The position numbers were made by a program, and so were the translations under genes. Positions 37,187 to 47,593 of a stretch of 64,000 bases of DNA are shown piece after piece (positions within the stretch are counted from its first letter, which is position 1; every line of letters begins with the position of its first letter). The stretch spans positions 2,976,139 through 3,040,138 of the forward strand of contig NZ_JAASRM010000001.1 in the NCBI RefSeq assembly GCF_011761565.1, read 5' to 3'. The notes under the pieces are model-generated. The model ran no database searches. It was not told the DNA's origin and was given only the letters and a program-made list of their open reading frames with translations. This stretch comes from Rhizomicrobium palustre. GTDB lineage: Bacteria; Pseudomonadota; Alphaproteobacteria; Micropepsales; Micropepsaceae.

Positions 37187-37296
37187 GTCATGGCCGGGCC
37201 CGACCCGGCCATCCAGCGGTGCGGTCTCGCTAAACCGAGATGTCAGAAGTGTTGGGGTGCTGAAAAATGGATGGCCGGGTCAAGCCCGGCCATGAC
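37187..37296. repeat. Paired-arm palindromic repeat, family A copy 3
   Basis: Arms of 29 bases at 37187-37215 and 37268-37296 (GTCATGGCCGGGCCCGACC... and its near complement ending GCCCGGCCATGAC). They lie 9 bases after the gshA stop, between gshA and the convergent four-cysteine gene. The spacer of about 52 bases is not obviously like those of copies 1 and 2. Confidence 0.9.
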
Positions 37297-37328
37297 GTTT
37301 AAAAAGCCTCGAAGCACGCACTGCGCTG

Positions 37329-37745
37329 TTACTGATCCAGCAGGTCGATGCGCGCGGTGCAGATCGGAGAAGCGTTTTTCGGCGTCACCGGCTTGTTATC
37401 GCTGCGATAGAGCACCGAGATGGTCTTGGTCTCCAGCGTGGCGCAGACTTCCACAATGTCATTGCTGGAGACCGGCGCCTTGGGATCGGCCGCGCCGCAG
37501 ATGGTCTTGCCGTCGTTGAAATTCTGCACCAGCTTCTGGGTCTGATAGGTGCGGTCGCCATTGCCGATGTGGATGAAGCCTGCGCCGCCCAAGGTCTGGG
37601 TGTACTGCGCGTCCTGGCCGAAGCAGATGCCGATCAATGTTTTCGCCTTGGACATATCCACCGCCGCGGGCTTGGCAGGCTTGGCCGCCAGTGCGGGCAT
37701 GGCGCAGGCGAAGAGGGCAGCAGCAATCATCACGGAACGCATCAA
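37329..37745 (-). CDS. Exported four-cysteine protein, paralogue 1
   Basis: A 138-residue protein with a Sec signal peptide (MMRSVMIAAALFACAMPALA). The mature part has four cysteines (IGICFGQ, KTICGAAD, VEVCATL, SPICTAR) and a central GFIHIGNGDRTYQTQKLVQ. It is clearly related to the next gene upstream: both have QT(L/I)G..GF(I/L)H(I/F)GNG, DGK.(I/V)CG, (V/I)C and a final C. No known family was recognised. Location is probably periplasmic, with two disulfides. Confidence 0.72.
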   Translation of the reverse strand: MMRSVMIAAALFACAMPALAAKPAKPAAVDMSKAKTLIGICFGQDAQYTQTLGGAGFIHIGNGDRTYQTQKLVQNFNDGKTICGAADPKAPVSSNDIVEVCATLETKTISVLYRSDNKPVTPKNASPICTARIDLLDQ

Positions 37746-37795
37746 GAAACCTCCAACAGAACCAATATCATCGCATTAGGGACATTTGCCCACAA

Positions 37796-37989
37796 TGTCA
37801 TCCCCGGCCGAGCGGATCGCGCAGTTGCGCGAGCAGCGAGGGGAAGGGGACCCAGGTGGTGAAACCATCCTGACCAAGTAAGATAAGCTAGAATTACGCC
37901 CATCTCCGAAATTGACTTGCCGAAGCGACCTGGGTCCCCTTCCCCTCGCACACCTTCGCGCTGCTCGGTGTACTCGGCCGGGGATGACA
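37796..37989. repeat. Long nested inverted repeat with family-B-like ends
   Basis: Ends are perfect 17-base inverted repeats (TGTCATCCCCGGCCGAG at 37796 and its complement at 37973-37989). Inside, a second perfect 21-base pair (AGGGGAAGGGGACCCAGG and its complement) surrounds a unique centre of about 66 bases at 37863-37927. The end sequence matches family B (TGTCATCCC). It sits between the two four-cysteine paralogues and may have arrived after their duplication. Confidence 0.88.
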
Positions 37990-38019
37990 GATTGTGCTAC
38001 GGCCTCACCATTCTAAGCC

Positions 38020-38397
38020 CTATTGGGCCGTTTCTGTGACCTGCGCATCGCAATAGGTGGCGACCCGTTCCGGCTTGATGCCCGCGGCGATCTGCACCCC
38101 GTAGATGATGCGGATTTTCTGCCCCTCCTTATCGGCGCAAATGCCGCCGATCTCCTTCGGGCCGGGCTTGGTGGTGGTGCCGCCGCAAACGATTTTGCCG
38201 TCGTAATAGACCTGCTTCAGCTTGTAAGAGGTGAAGGTCCCGTTGCCATTGCCGAAATGCAGAAACCCGTCCGCGCCGATGGTCTGGATGTACTGCACGC
38301 TCATCTGCCCGGTGCAGGAGGATATCCAGACCGGCGCGGCGGCGCTGGCGGGGGCCGCGGCAAGGAGGAGGGCGCTGATCAATACGCGCATGAGCAA
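38020..38397 (-). CDS. Exported four-cysteine protein, paralogue 2
   Basis: A 125-residue protein with a signal peptide (ending about PASAAA). Four cysteines (ISSCTGQ, KIVCGGT, GGICADK, ATYCDAQ) align with those of the neighbour at 37329-37745, as do IQTIGADGFLHFGNGNGTF and YYDGK. The pair is a tandem duplication of an unrecognised family. Function unknown; small, disulfide-bonded and exported. Confidence 0.72.
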   Translation of the reverse strand: MLMRVLISALLLAAAPASAAAPVWISSCTGQMSVQYIQTIGADGFLHFGNGNGTFTSYKLKQVYYDGKIVCGGTTTKPGPKEIGGICADKEGQKIRIIYGVQIAAGIKPERVATYCDAQVTETAQ

Positions 38398-38421
38398 CTC
38401 CCTTGAAAGGTCGGCTGCAGT

Positions 38422-39465
38422 CTAAGCCTTCTTTGTGTTCGGATTGCGCCGGGGATCGTTCTGCCGTTCCACCATCCAGCCGGGATATTCCGAGGGCAGC
38501 GCCGACAATTCCTCCAGGCGTTTCAAGTCTTCCGGGGCCAGTTCCAGCTCGGTGGCGGCGAGGTTGTCGTCGAGCTGTTCCAAGGTCTTCACGCCGGTAA
38601 TGACCGTGGTGACAAAGGGGCGCGAGAGGACAAAGGCGAGTGCCACGCGGGCCGGGCTGGCGCCGTATTTCGCACCGATCTCGCGCATGGCATCGACCAG
38701 GGCAAAGGCACGCTCCTTGTTCACCGGCGGGAAATCGAAGGTGCTCCGCCGCGCGCCTTCCGGCCCAGCGCCATCGCGCGAGAACTTGCCCGAGAGAATG
38801 CCACCGGCGAGCGGGCTCCACACCATCAGACCCATTTTCTGGTCGTTCAGCATGGGGGCGATATCGCGTTCCAGGTCGCGCCCCGCGATGGAGTAATAGG
38901 CTTGCAAGCTTTCGAACCGCGCCCAGCCATGCTTATCGGCGAGGCCTTGGGCTTTCATGATCCGCCAGGCCTGCCAGTTGGAGACGCCGGCATAGCGCAC
39001 CAGCCCGCGGCGGACGAGATCGTTGAGTGTCGCCATCACCTCTTCGACCGGGGTGAGTAAATCCTGCGCATGGACCTGATAAAGATCGATGTGATCGGTT
39101 TGCAGCCGCTCCAGACTTTCCTGAACCGCATCCATGATGTGGCCGCGGCTGAGACCGGCAGCATTCGGTGAGGCGCTCATACGGCCATAGCATTTGGTGG
39201 CGATGACGACATCGGAACGCTTCACGCCCAAATCCTTCAGCGCCTGACCAAGCAGTTGTTCGGACATGCCTTCGGAATAGACATCGGCGGTGTCGAGGAA
39301 ATTCACGCCAGCAGAAAGTGCGCGTTCCACCAGAGAGGTGGCGGTTTTCTGATCCACCTTGCCGACGGCCTCGAAGAAACCCTTGCCGCCGAAGGTCATG
39401 GTGCCAAGGCAGATTTCCGAAACAAAGAAGCCGGTATTGCCGAGCATGCGATAGCGCATCATCAA
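38422..39465 (-). CDS. Aldo/keto reductase
   Basis: A 347-residue NADPH-dependent oxidoreductase of the AKR superfamily. The catalytic tetrad is visible: Asp in FLDTADVYSEG, Tyr in the same stretch, Lys in VVIATKCYG and His in DLYQVHAQD. The C-terminal SPARVALAFVLSRPFVTTVI and GVKTLEQLDDNLAATEL are standard. It resembles the YajO/Tas-like group. Substrate unknown. Confidence 0.9.
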   Translation of the reverse strand: MMMRYRMLGNTGFFVSEICLGTMTFGGKGFFEAVGKVDQKTATSLVERALSAGVNFLDTADVYSEGMSEQLLGQALKDLGVKRSDVVIATKCYGRMSASPNAAGLSRGHIMDAVQESLERLQTDHIDLYQVHAQDLLTPVEEVMATLNDLVRRGLVRYAGVSNWQAWRIMKAQGLADKHGWARFESLQAYYSIAGRDLERDIAPMLNDQKMGLMVWSPLAGGILSGKFSRDGAGPEGARRSTFDFPPVNKERAFALVDAMREIGAKYGASPARVALAFVLSRPFVTTVITGVKTLEQLDDNLAATELELAPEDLKRLEELSALPSEYPGWMVERQNDPRRNPNTKKA

Positions 39466-39713
39466 ACTCCGTCTCTGGTCAGCTTTCGAAGGTGTGGCAA
39501 TTTCGCTTGGCTACCGCCGCTGAGGCAACGCCACCATATCGTTGCAGCGGATACTGCGCAAATCGTTGAATCCGTGGTTCTTTCTCGCAACTTTTGTCAG
39601 CCGCTGTGCGTTGTGTTGTGTGACTGCCATCACTGCGTAGGCGCTAATGCTAACTATCGCGATAACAGGTGTGAGCGGAAAATTTATGCGTGTTCCCGTG
39701 TAAGGAGGGAGCC

Positions 39714-39923
39714 ATGTTACTCCGTGCGTTCTTTGCTCTCGGGCTGGCGTTGATGCTCTTACCCCATGAGCCCAATCTCGGTTTGCACCCCGCCGCCTAT
39801 AGCAATATCAGCCCAATCTTTGCGCGAGCTCAGACAGAACTCAAAATCCGTTTGGCCGCGGTGGCATCAGACATGCGAAACGGCATCAACGCCCCCAAAA
39901 ACCTGAGCGCTGCTGACAATTAA
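39714..39923 (+). CDS. Small exported or membrane-anchored protein
   Basis: A 69-residue protein with a very strong ribosome site (TAAGGAGGGAGCC directly before ATG 39714). The first 17 residues (MLLRAFFALGLALMLLP) form one hydrophobic segment, followed by a polar tail with a possible amphipathic helix. No family was firmly recognised; the layout resembles small DUF5330-like proteins. Its stop overlaps the convergent DUF952 stop by 4 bases. The 248-base upstream gap (39466-39713) shows no other gene. Confidence 0.65.
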   Translation: MLLRAFFALGLALMLLPHEPNLGLHPAAYSNISPIFARAQTELKIRLAAVASDMRNGINAPKNLSAADN

Positions 39924-40261
39924 ATCGCTTCGGGCGGCAGCACGAAAACGCCATCCGCGCCTTTAGTGATGGTTTTCGTCCACGCTACCGCTGAGCGCGG
40001 CATGGGGGCGTAAAGATGGGGGAAAAGCGCACCGCCGGTGGAAGGCTCAAAGCGCAAAGCCTCGCCCAGCACGTCCGCGTTTACGGCAATCAGCTCAAGC
40101 CTCTCAGCCCCGGCATAATAGCGGGCGAGGGTGCCGGGAAGCTGCTCGGCGGTGGAGAAATGAATGAAGCCGTCTTCGCGGTCCTTGGCGGAGCCTTCGA
40201 AACTCTCGCCTGCTGCAGCCCAATCTTCCAGATGACAGATTTTATAGATCAATCCGGCCAT
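39920..40261 (-). CDS. DUF952 domain protein
   Basis: A 113-residue protein matching DUF952: LIYKICHLEDWAAA, the central DREDGFIHFSTAEQLPGTLARYY (quoted in part: DGFIHFSTAEQLPGTL) and a C-terminal FPHLYAPM. The FIHFS and HLY motifs are family hallmarks. Role unknown. ATG 40261 is the conserved start; an upstream in-frame ATG would add 11 residues. Confidence 0.88.
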   Translation of the reverse strand: MAGLIYKICHLEDWAAAGESFEGSAKDREDGFIHFSTAEQLPGTLARYYAGAERLELIAVNADVLGEALRFEPSTGGALFPHLYAPMPRSAVAWTKTITKGADGVFVLPPEAI

Positions 40262-40317
40262 TTCCGCCTCCGCTCTTTCGCCGATGGGAAGCATGCGGGG
40301 CAGGGATTTGGCAATGT

Positions 40318-40512
40318 TTACTTCAGCTCTTTTTTCAATTCTTCGCGTGTCTCGCCGTAGCTTTCGGGGTGATCATAGGACTGACGAACGGCTTCGTTGG
40401 TCACTTTGCGGTTTTTGCCGCCTTTGGTGCTGACCCGGAACAGGACAAAGGCCAAAACCAGCCCGACGGCGATGGCGATCACAGCAAAGATCAATTCCGG
40501 CGAGAGTGGCAT
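40318..40512 (-). CDS. Small single-pass membrane protein
   Basis: A 64-residue protein with one transmembrane helix (about residues 6-26, LIFAVIAIAVGLVLAFVLF) and a charged cytosolic tail ending EELKKELK. AGGAGG is well placed before ATG 40512. It is 56 bases upstream of the DUF952 gene on the same strand. Function unknown. Confidence 0.72.
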   Translation of the reverse strand: MPLSPELIFAVIAIAVGLVLAFVLFRVSTKGGKNRKVTNEAVRQSYDHPESYGETREELKKELK

Positions 40513-40661
40513 AGGGCCTCCTGTCCCCCAGAATCCTTAAACCGAAACGGGCGATCCGCCGCCGCTGTTCCAGGCGCCGTTCTGTGTATAGTGCGCCGCC
40601 CGGAGGCGTTGATCCGGGATGTCGGCCAAGGTGGCCGGATTGGTTTGTTCGGATAACAGGC

Positions 40662-41336
40662 ATGGGTTCCTTCCTGCGTAAGCTGCCTTTTCCCGTAGAG
40701 TTCGCCATCGTGCTCGGCGGCGCCTTTGGGTATGCGCTGGTGTCGAGCGTTCTGGCGGTGGTGCATCCGCCCTCTGGCCCGATGCATACGGAACTTGGCA
40801 TGTGGCGGACCATCGGGGTGGAGGCGCTGCAGTTTTTGGTGATCGGCGGTTTCTTGCGCTATCGCGGCTGGCGCGGCGCCAAATTCGGGCTCGATTCGCA
40901 TTGGAGCGATGGCGCCTGGGGGCTTGGCCTCGCGCTCGTCTCCTATTGCGTGTTCTATTACACCTTCCGCTTTGTCGCGCTGATCGCGCCGGGGCTGGCG
41001 GCCTCCGCCGCGCAGATGGGGCATATGCCCGGCCATCTCGCACCAGCCTTGGTCGCGGCGATGGTGCTCTTCAGCTCCTTCTTCGAGGAGTTCTTCATCA
41101 CCGGTTATGTGGTGTCGGCCTTGAAGGAAAAGGCAGGGCTGAATGTGGCGATCAATGTCAGCGTGGCGGTGCGCCTTGCCTATCACCTTTATCAAGGCGT
41201 CTTGGGCGTAGTGCTGATCATCCCCGTGGGGCTGATGTTTGCCTATTGGTACGGCAAGACCGGCAAGCTCTGGCCCGTCATCGTCGCCCACGCGCTCCTG
41301 AACCTCGCCGCGTTCCTGCCTTACATCAAGTTTTGA
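40662..41336 (+). CDS. CPBP-family intramembrane protease-like protein
   Basis: A 224-residue protein with about seven hydrophobic segments. It has the CPBP/Abi motif order: EEFFITGYV (glutamate pair), a first His in VRLAYHLYQGVLG and a second in VIVAHALLN. The usual motif is EExxxR; here Thr replaces the Arg. The glutamates and both histidines are kept, so activity remains possible. Start ATG 40662; a longer frame upstream lacks family character. Confidence 0.78.
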   Translation: MGSFLRKLPFPVEFAIVLGGAFGYALVSSVLAVVHPPSGPMHTELGMWRTIGVEALQFLVIGGFLRYRGWRGAKFGLDSHWSDGAWGLGLALVSYCVFYYTFRFVALIAPGLAASAAQMGHMPGHLAPALVAAMVLFSSFFEEFFITGYVVSALKEKAGLNVAINVSVAVRLAYHLYQGVLGVVLIIPVGLMFAYWYGKTGKLWPVIVAHALLNLAAFLPYIKF

Positions 41337-41340
41337 GGGG

Positions 41341-41658
41341 CTAAATCCCGACGATCACGAGATCGATGGCAGCCAAAATGCGCTCGCGATAACCGCTGAG
41401 GCTGGCAACCGGGTTCTTCAGCATACGCACATGCACGGCACCCATATTGGTGGGGTCGATGACATAACTAGCGCCTTCGACAGAAACGACAGGCATCAGG
41501 CGTTCGAAGAACGGCAGGGACGTCGGAGGGATCAAGGGGGCCACGATCCGTGTATTCAGACGATCGAGTACGTCGGATTGCAGCACGACCAGATAGGGAT
41601 GCGATTTGGCCGATGCCGGATCGGGATTGGTGAAAACATCAAATTGTTTCACGCCCAT
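41341..41658 (-). CDS. CcdB-like toxin
   Basis: A 105-residue protein of the CcdB/MazF-like fold. It opens MGVKQFDVFTNPD, has YLVVLQSDVLDRLNTRIVAPL in the first half (quoted in part: VVLQSDVLDRLNTRIV) and ends IDLVIVGI. CcdB of plasmid F ends in WGI and uses that Trp to poison gyrase; here Val stands in its place. GTG at 41667, overlapping the ccdA stop, is an alternative start. It is convergent with the CPBP gene across 4 bases. Confidence 0.8.
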   Translation of the reverse strand: MGVKQFDVFTNPDPASAKSHPYLVVLQSDVLDRLNTRIVAPLIPPTSLPFFERLMPVVSVEGASYVIDPTNMGAVHVRMLKNPVASLSGYRERILAAIDLVIVGI

Positions 41659-41663
41659 ATCCG

Positions 41664-41939
41664 TCACCAATTGCGAAATTTCTCGCTCCAGATGCCATTC
41701 TGGTCGATGAAATCGTTATGTGCTTCCAATGCTGCGCGGTGTTCATCCTGAAATTTTCGGATGTTTTCCTCGCGCAGCTTGCGCCGCAGCTCTTCCTCTA
41801 GCGTCAGCGACAGATTGATATCCATCGCCTTCGCCGCAGCTAAAACTTCGGCGTCTATGGAAAGGTTTACCGCCTTCTTCGCGGCCACCTTTCCATCTTG
41901 CCGCCATGGGCGGGGTTCATCGGAAAAGCCTGAGCTCAT
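41664..41939 (-). CDS. CcdA-like antitoxin
   Basis: A 91-residue protein with a ribbon-helix-helix N-terminal domain (KKAVNLSIDAEVLAAAKAM) and an acidic, disordered C-terminal part with the CcdA-type ending IDQNGIWSEKFRNW. It would neutralise the CcdB-like protein and autoregulate the pair. Order (antitoxin first) and tight spacing are typical. It lies 50 bases downstream of tldD. Confidence 0.82.
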   Translation of the reverse strand: MSSGFSDEPRPWRQDGKVAAKKAVNLSIDAEVLAAAKAMDINLSLTLEEELRRKLREENIRKFQDEHRAALEAHNDFIDQNGIWSEKFRNW

Positions 41940-41989
41940 GCGCGGAGTTTATGCGCATTTGCGATGCGCATCAACCCGTTCCGACTTTC

Positions 41990-43408
41990 TTACGCAGCCG
42001 TGCCGCCCACCGTCAGGCCGTCGAGGCGCAGGGTGGGCTGGCCGACGCCGACCGGAACGCTCTGGCCGCCTTTGCCGCAGGTCCCGACACCTGCATCGAG
42101 CTTCAGATCGTTGCCGATCATCGACACGCGCGTGAGACAGTCCGGCCCGTTGCCGATCAGGGTGGCGCCTTTGATCGGCGCACCCAGTTTGCCGTCTTCG
42201 ATGAGATAGGCCTCGGTGCAGGAGAAGACGAATTTGCCGTTGGTGATGTCCACCTGGCCGCCGCCGAAATTGGTGGCGTAGATGCCTTTCTTGACGCTCG
42301 CCAGGATTTCCTCCGGCGCCTTGTCACCCGCCAGCATGTAGGTGTTGGTCATGCGCGGCTGTATGGGGGCGGCGAAGCTTTCGCGGCGGCCATTGCCGGT
42401 CGGCTTCATGCCCATCAGGCGGGCATTCATGCGGTCCTGCATATAGCCTTTCAGAATGCCGTCCTCGATCAGCACGGTGGAGGAAGAGGGCGTGCCTTCA
42501 TCATCGATGGTGAGCGAACCGCGGCGTCCGCCAATGGTGCCGTCATCGACCACCGTCACGCCGGGAGCCGCCACGCGTTCGCCCAGAAGCCCGGCAAAGG
42601 CGCTGGTCTTCTTGCGATTGAAATCGCCTTCCAGGCCATGGCCGATGGCTTCATGGAGCAGAATGCCCGGCCAGCCGGGGCCGAGCACCACGGCCATCTC
42701 GCCCGCAGGCGCCGGAATGGCGGAGAGATTCACCAGCGCTTGGCGCAGCGCTTCATCGATCGCCGCCTGCCAGTATTCGGGTTTGAGATAGGTGTCATAG
42801 CCCGCGCGGCCGCCGCCGCCATAGCTGCCGGATTCCTGGCGGCCATTTTCTTCGACCACAACGGAAACAGAGATGCGGACGAGGGGGCGCACATCCGAAT
42901 AGCTCTCGCCGCCCGCGCGGATGATTTCGATATTCTGCCATTCGGCGGCCAGCGAGCAGGAAACCTGACGCACGCGTCCATCTTTGCCGCGCGCATAGGC
43001 GTCCATTTCGCCGAGGAGCTTCACCTTGGCTTCGAATTCAGCTGTCTGCAGCGGGTCGAGATCGGGATAGAGCTTCACATTGGTGCGCGCAGGGGAGGCG
43101 GCCATCACGCCCGAATGGCCCTTGGAAACCGCCTTCACCGTAGAGGCAGCCCGCGCAATGGCTTCTTCGGACATTTCATTGGCATGGGCATAGCCGGTGG
43201 CTTCGCCTGCGACCGAACGCAGGCCAAAACCCTGGGTGGTGTCGAAATTGGCGGCCTTCAGGCGGCCATCATCGAAGGAAAAAGACTCGCTCTGGCAGAA
43301 TTCAAGGAACAATTCCCCATCGTCAGCGCCTTTCAGAGCATCATCGACCGTTGCCTGCACCTTTTTGCGGTCCATGCCGGTACGGCTGAAAAAGAGGTCG
43401 TTGCCCAT
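41990..43408 (-). CDS. tldD: Metalloprotease TldD
   Basis: Catalytic half of the TldD/TldE zinc protease. The 472-residue protein has the HExxxH site in ILLHEAIGHGLEGD, and typical GFGLRSVAGEATGYAHAN (N-terminal) and TNTYMLAGDKAPEEIL (C-terminal) regions. It cleaves unfolded or modified peptides through the partner's tunnel; the partner pmbA is at 14468-15805. In E. coli TldD/E also affects CcdA stability, so its position upstream of ccdAB is notable. A 235-base gap to coxB holds no gene. Confidence 0.94.
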   Translation of the reverse strand: MGNDLFFSRTGMDRKKVQATVDDALKGADDGELFLEFCQSESFSFDDGRLKAANFDTTQGFGLRSVAGEATGYAHANEMSEEAIARAASTVKAVSKGHSGVMAASPARTNVKLYPDLDPLQTAEFEAKVKLLGEMDAYARGKDGRVRQVSCSLAAEWQNIEIIRAGGESYSDVRPLVRISVSVVVEENGRQESGSYGGGGRAGYDTYLKPEYWQAAIDEALRQALVNLSAIPAPAGEMAVVLGPGWPGILLHEAIGHGLEGDFNRKKTSAFAGLLGERVAAPGVTVVDDGTIGGRRGSLTIDDEGTPSSSTVLIEDGILKGYMQDRMNARLMGMKPTGNGRRESFAAPIQPRMTNTYMLAGDKAPEEILASVKKGIYATNFGGGQVDITNGKFVFSCTEAYLIEDGKLGAPIKGATLIGNGPDCLTRVSMIGNDLKLDAGVGTCGKGGQSVPVGVGQPTLRLDGLTVGGTAA

Positions 43409-43643
43409 AATTCCTCAGACTTTCTTTGGGGTTGGTTCCGTAGCGAGGTGGTGTCAACTTAGGCTGCCCATGGCTATGATGCACCACGCTGGCGGCGTCC
43501 GGTCGCAGCAAAGGGGCTGACGACCGCGGTACAGCCTAGAATCTAGAATTGGAATTATTAAAGTAAAGTCCCCGCTGGCTCGGACTGCGTCCATATCTAT
43601 AAGACGGTCTGGCTACAAGGACAGGGGAAATGAGGCGAGAGGC

Positions 43644-46099
<2,456 letters not shown>

Positions 46100-46139
46100 G
46101 TATGATTTGCTTCGTTAACATGCACTCAGGGTGATCACA

Positions 46140-46541
46140 GTGAGCACACACAAGACCCGCATCGTTCAAGGCCGTGGCAAGGCTGGTACCCGCTCAGGCA
46201 TTTCAGCCACAAAGACGCGCACCAAAAGAGCGCTTCGCCATTCTTCGCGCGTCGCCCTCGACGGGCTGACGACGGAGGCTGATGACCGCGCCGAAGCTAA
46301 GCTTGCGGATTCTACCTATATCGGGCTGCACCCCGCCAAGCTGGCCGAGACCCGCGTGCTGACGAAAAAGAAAAAGACGGTCAAGAAAAAGAAAAAGGCC
46401 ACCCCCGCCGCTGTCGCCGCCAAGAAAAAGGCGGCCGAGGCCTTGCAAAAGGAACTCGACAAAGCCGCGCGCGCCAAGGCACAACGCCGCGCCAAACGCC
46501 GGGCCGCCGCCCGTGCGCTGAAGGAGGCACGGAAAGATTGA
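46140..46541 (+). CDS. Lysine/alanine-rich basic protein, unknown function
   Basis: A 133-residue very basic protein. The first 60 residues are rich in T, R and S; the rest is low complexity with runs of Lys ([19 protein letters not shown]) and a helical KAL/RAK/RRA tail, similar in composition to histone H1-like proteins. GTG 46140 with AGGG 8 bases upstream is the likely start. Its stop overlaps the ctaB TTG start (TTGA), so it is coupled to the oxidase assembly genes. Not known from the standard cluster. Confidence 0.7.
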   Translation: MSTHKTRIVQGRGKAGTRSGISATKTRTKRALRHSSRVALDGLTTEADDRAEAKLADSTYIGLHPAKLAETRVLTKKKKTVKKKKKATPAAVAAKKKAAEALQKELDKAARAKAQRRAKRRAAARALKEARKD

Positions 46542-47455
46542 CAGCCGCTGATATCACCCGCCCGGTTGCTCGGGTCGAAGATTTCTTCGCGCTTTTGAAG
46601 CCGCGGGTGATGTCGCTTGTCATCTTCACCGGGCTTGCGGGGCTGATCGTTGCCCCCGGCCCGGTGCATCCCATGACGGCCTTTTGCGCCATCCTCTGCA
46701 TCGCTATCGGGGCAGGGGCCTCCGGCGCGCTCAATATGGCCTATGACCAGGACATCGACCGGCTGATGACGCGGACGCGCAATCGTCCCATCCCGCGCGG
46801 GGTGATCAGCCGGGGTGATGCTTTGGGATTCGGCTGGAGCCTCTCGGTCGGCTCAGTGGCGCTGATGCTGCTCTTCGTGAATGCGCTGGCCGCCGCGCTG
46901 CTCGCCTTCACGATCTTCTTTTATGTCATCGTCTATACACTCGGCCTCAAGCGCCGCACGCCGCAGAATATCGTCATCGGCGGATTGTCGGGGGCGATGC
47001 CGCCCGCGATCGGCTGGGCCGCGGTGACGGGCTCGCTGTCGCTCGAACCGCTGCTGCTCGTCGCCATCATCTTCATGTGGACCCCGCCGCATTTCTGGGC
47101 GCTGGCGCTCTTCCGCAGCGAGGATTATGTCCGCGCCCATATCCCGATGCTGCCGGTGGTGCAGGGCAAGCGCTCCACGCGCTGGCATATCCTCATTTAC
47201 GCGGCTCTGCTGGTGCCGCTGGGCCTTGCCCCTGTCGCACTCGGCATGACGAGCTTTATCTATCTCGCCTGTGCCTCTGTGCTGGGTGCGCTCTTGCTGG
47301 TGCGGACGGTTGCGGTCTTCCGCGAGCGTAACGAAAAGGAGGAGCCCGCGGCCAAGAAGCTCTTCGCCGTGACAATCTTCTATCTCTTTTCGCTTTTCGC
47401 CAGTTTGATCGCGGAACATTTCATCGGTTTGGCGCCGCTCCATGCCTGGATCTAA
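46538..47455 (+). CDS. ctaB: Protoheme IX farnesyltransferase
   Basis: Converts heme B to heme O for the aa3 oxidase. The 305-residue UbiA-superfamily protein has about nine helices and the first motif [19 protein letters not shown], followed by [13 protein letters not shown] and [17 protein letters not shown] start (46538) with GGAGG about 10 bases upstream overlaps the previous gene. It overlaps coxF by 14 bases. Confidence 0.95.
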   Translation: MTAADITRPVARVEDFFALLKPRVMSLVIFTGLAGLIVAPGPVHPMTAFCAILCIAIGAGASGALNMAYDQDIDRLMTRTRNRPIPRGVISRGDALGFGWSLSVGSVALMLLFVNALAAALLAFTIFFYVIVYTLGLKRRTPQNIVIGGLSGAMPPAIGWAAVTGSLSLEPLLLVAIIFMWTPPHFWALALFRSEDYVRAHIPMLPVVQGKRSTRWHILIYAALLVPLGLAPVALGMTSFIYLACASVLGALLLVRTVAVFRERNEKEEPAAKKLFAVTIFYLFSLFASLIAEHFIGLAPLHAWI

Positions 47456-47582
47456 AAAAGTTACGCCGGAGCAAGCTTCCGCCGAGCGCGAAAAGAAGCG
47501 CCGCAATCTAGCCATAGCGGTTGCGCTGGGGGCCCTGGTGCTGCTCTTCTATGTCATGACCATGATCCGCATTCACCCCTAA
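47442..47582 (+). CDS. CoxF-like small membrane protein
   Basis: A 46-residue protein: a basic N-terminus (REKKRRN), one transmembrane segment ([17 protein letters not shown]) and the C-terminal MIRIHP. Short proteins with a FYV.TMIRI-type ending and this layout sit after ctaB in alphaproteobacterial oxidase clusters (CoxF). It overlaps ctaB by 14 bases and ends 11 bases before coxC. It would act in oxidase assembly, but the exact role is unknown. Confidence 0.75.
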   Translation: MPGSKKVTPEQASAEREKKRRNLAIAVALGALVLLFYVMTMIRIHP

Positions 47583-47593
47583 AGGGACCTGCG

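Noticed and set aside
41906-43462. 518-codon plus-strand frame opposite tldD
   Set aside because: It covers tldD and part of ccdA in antisense and has no domain signature.
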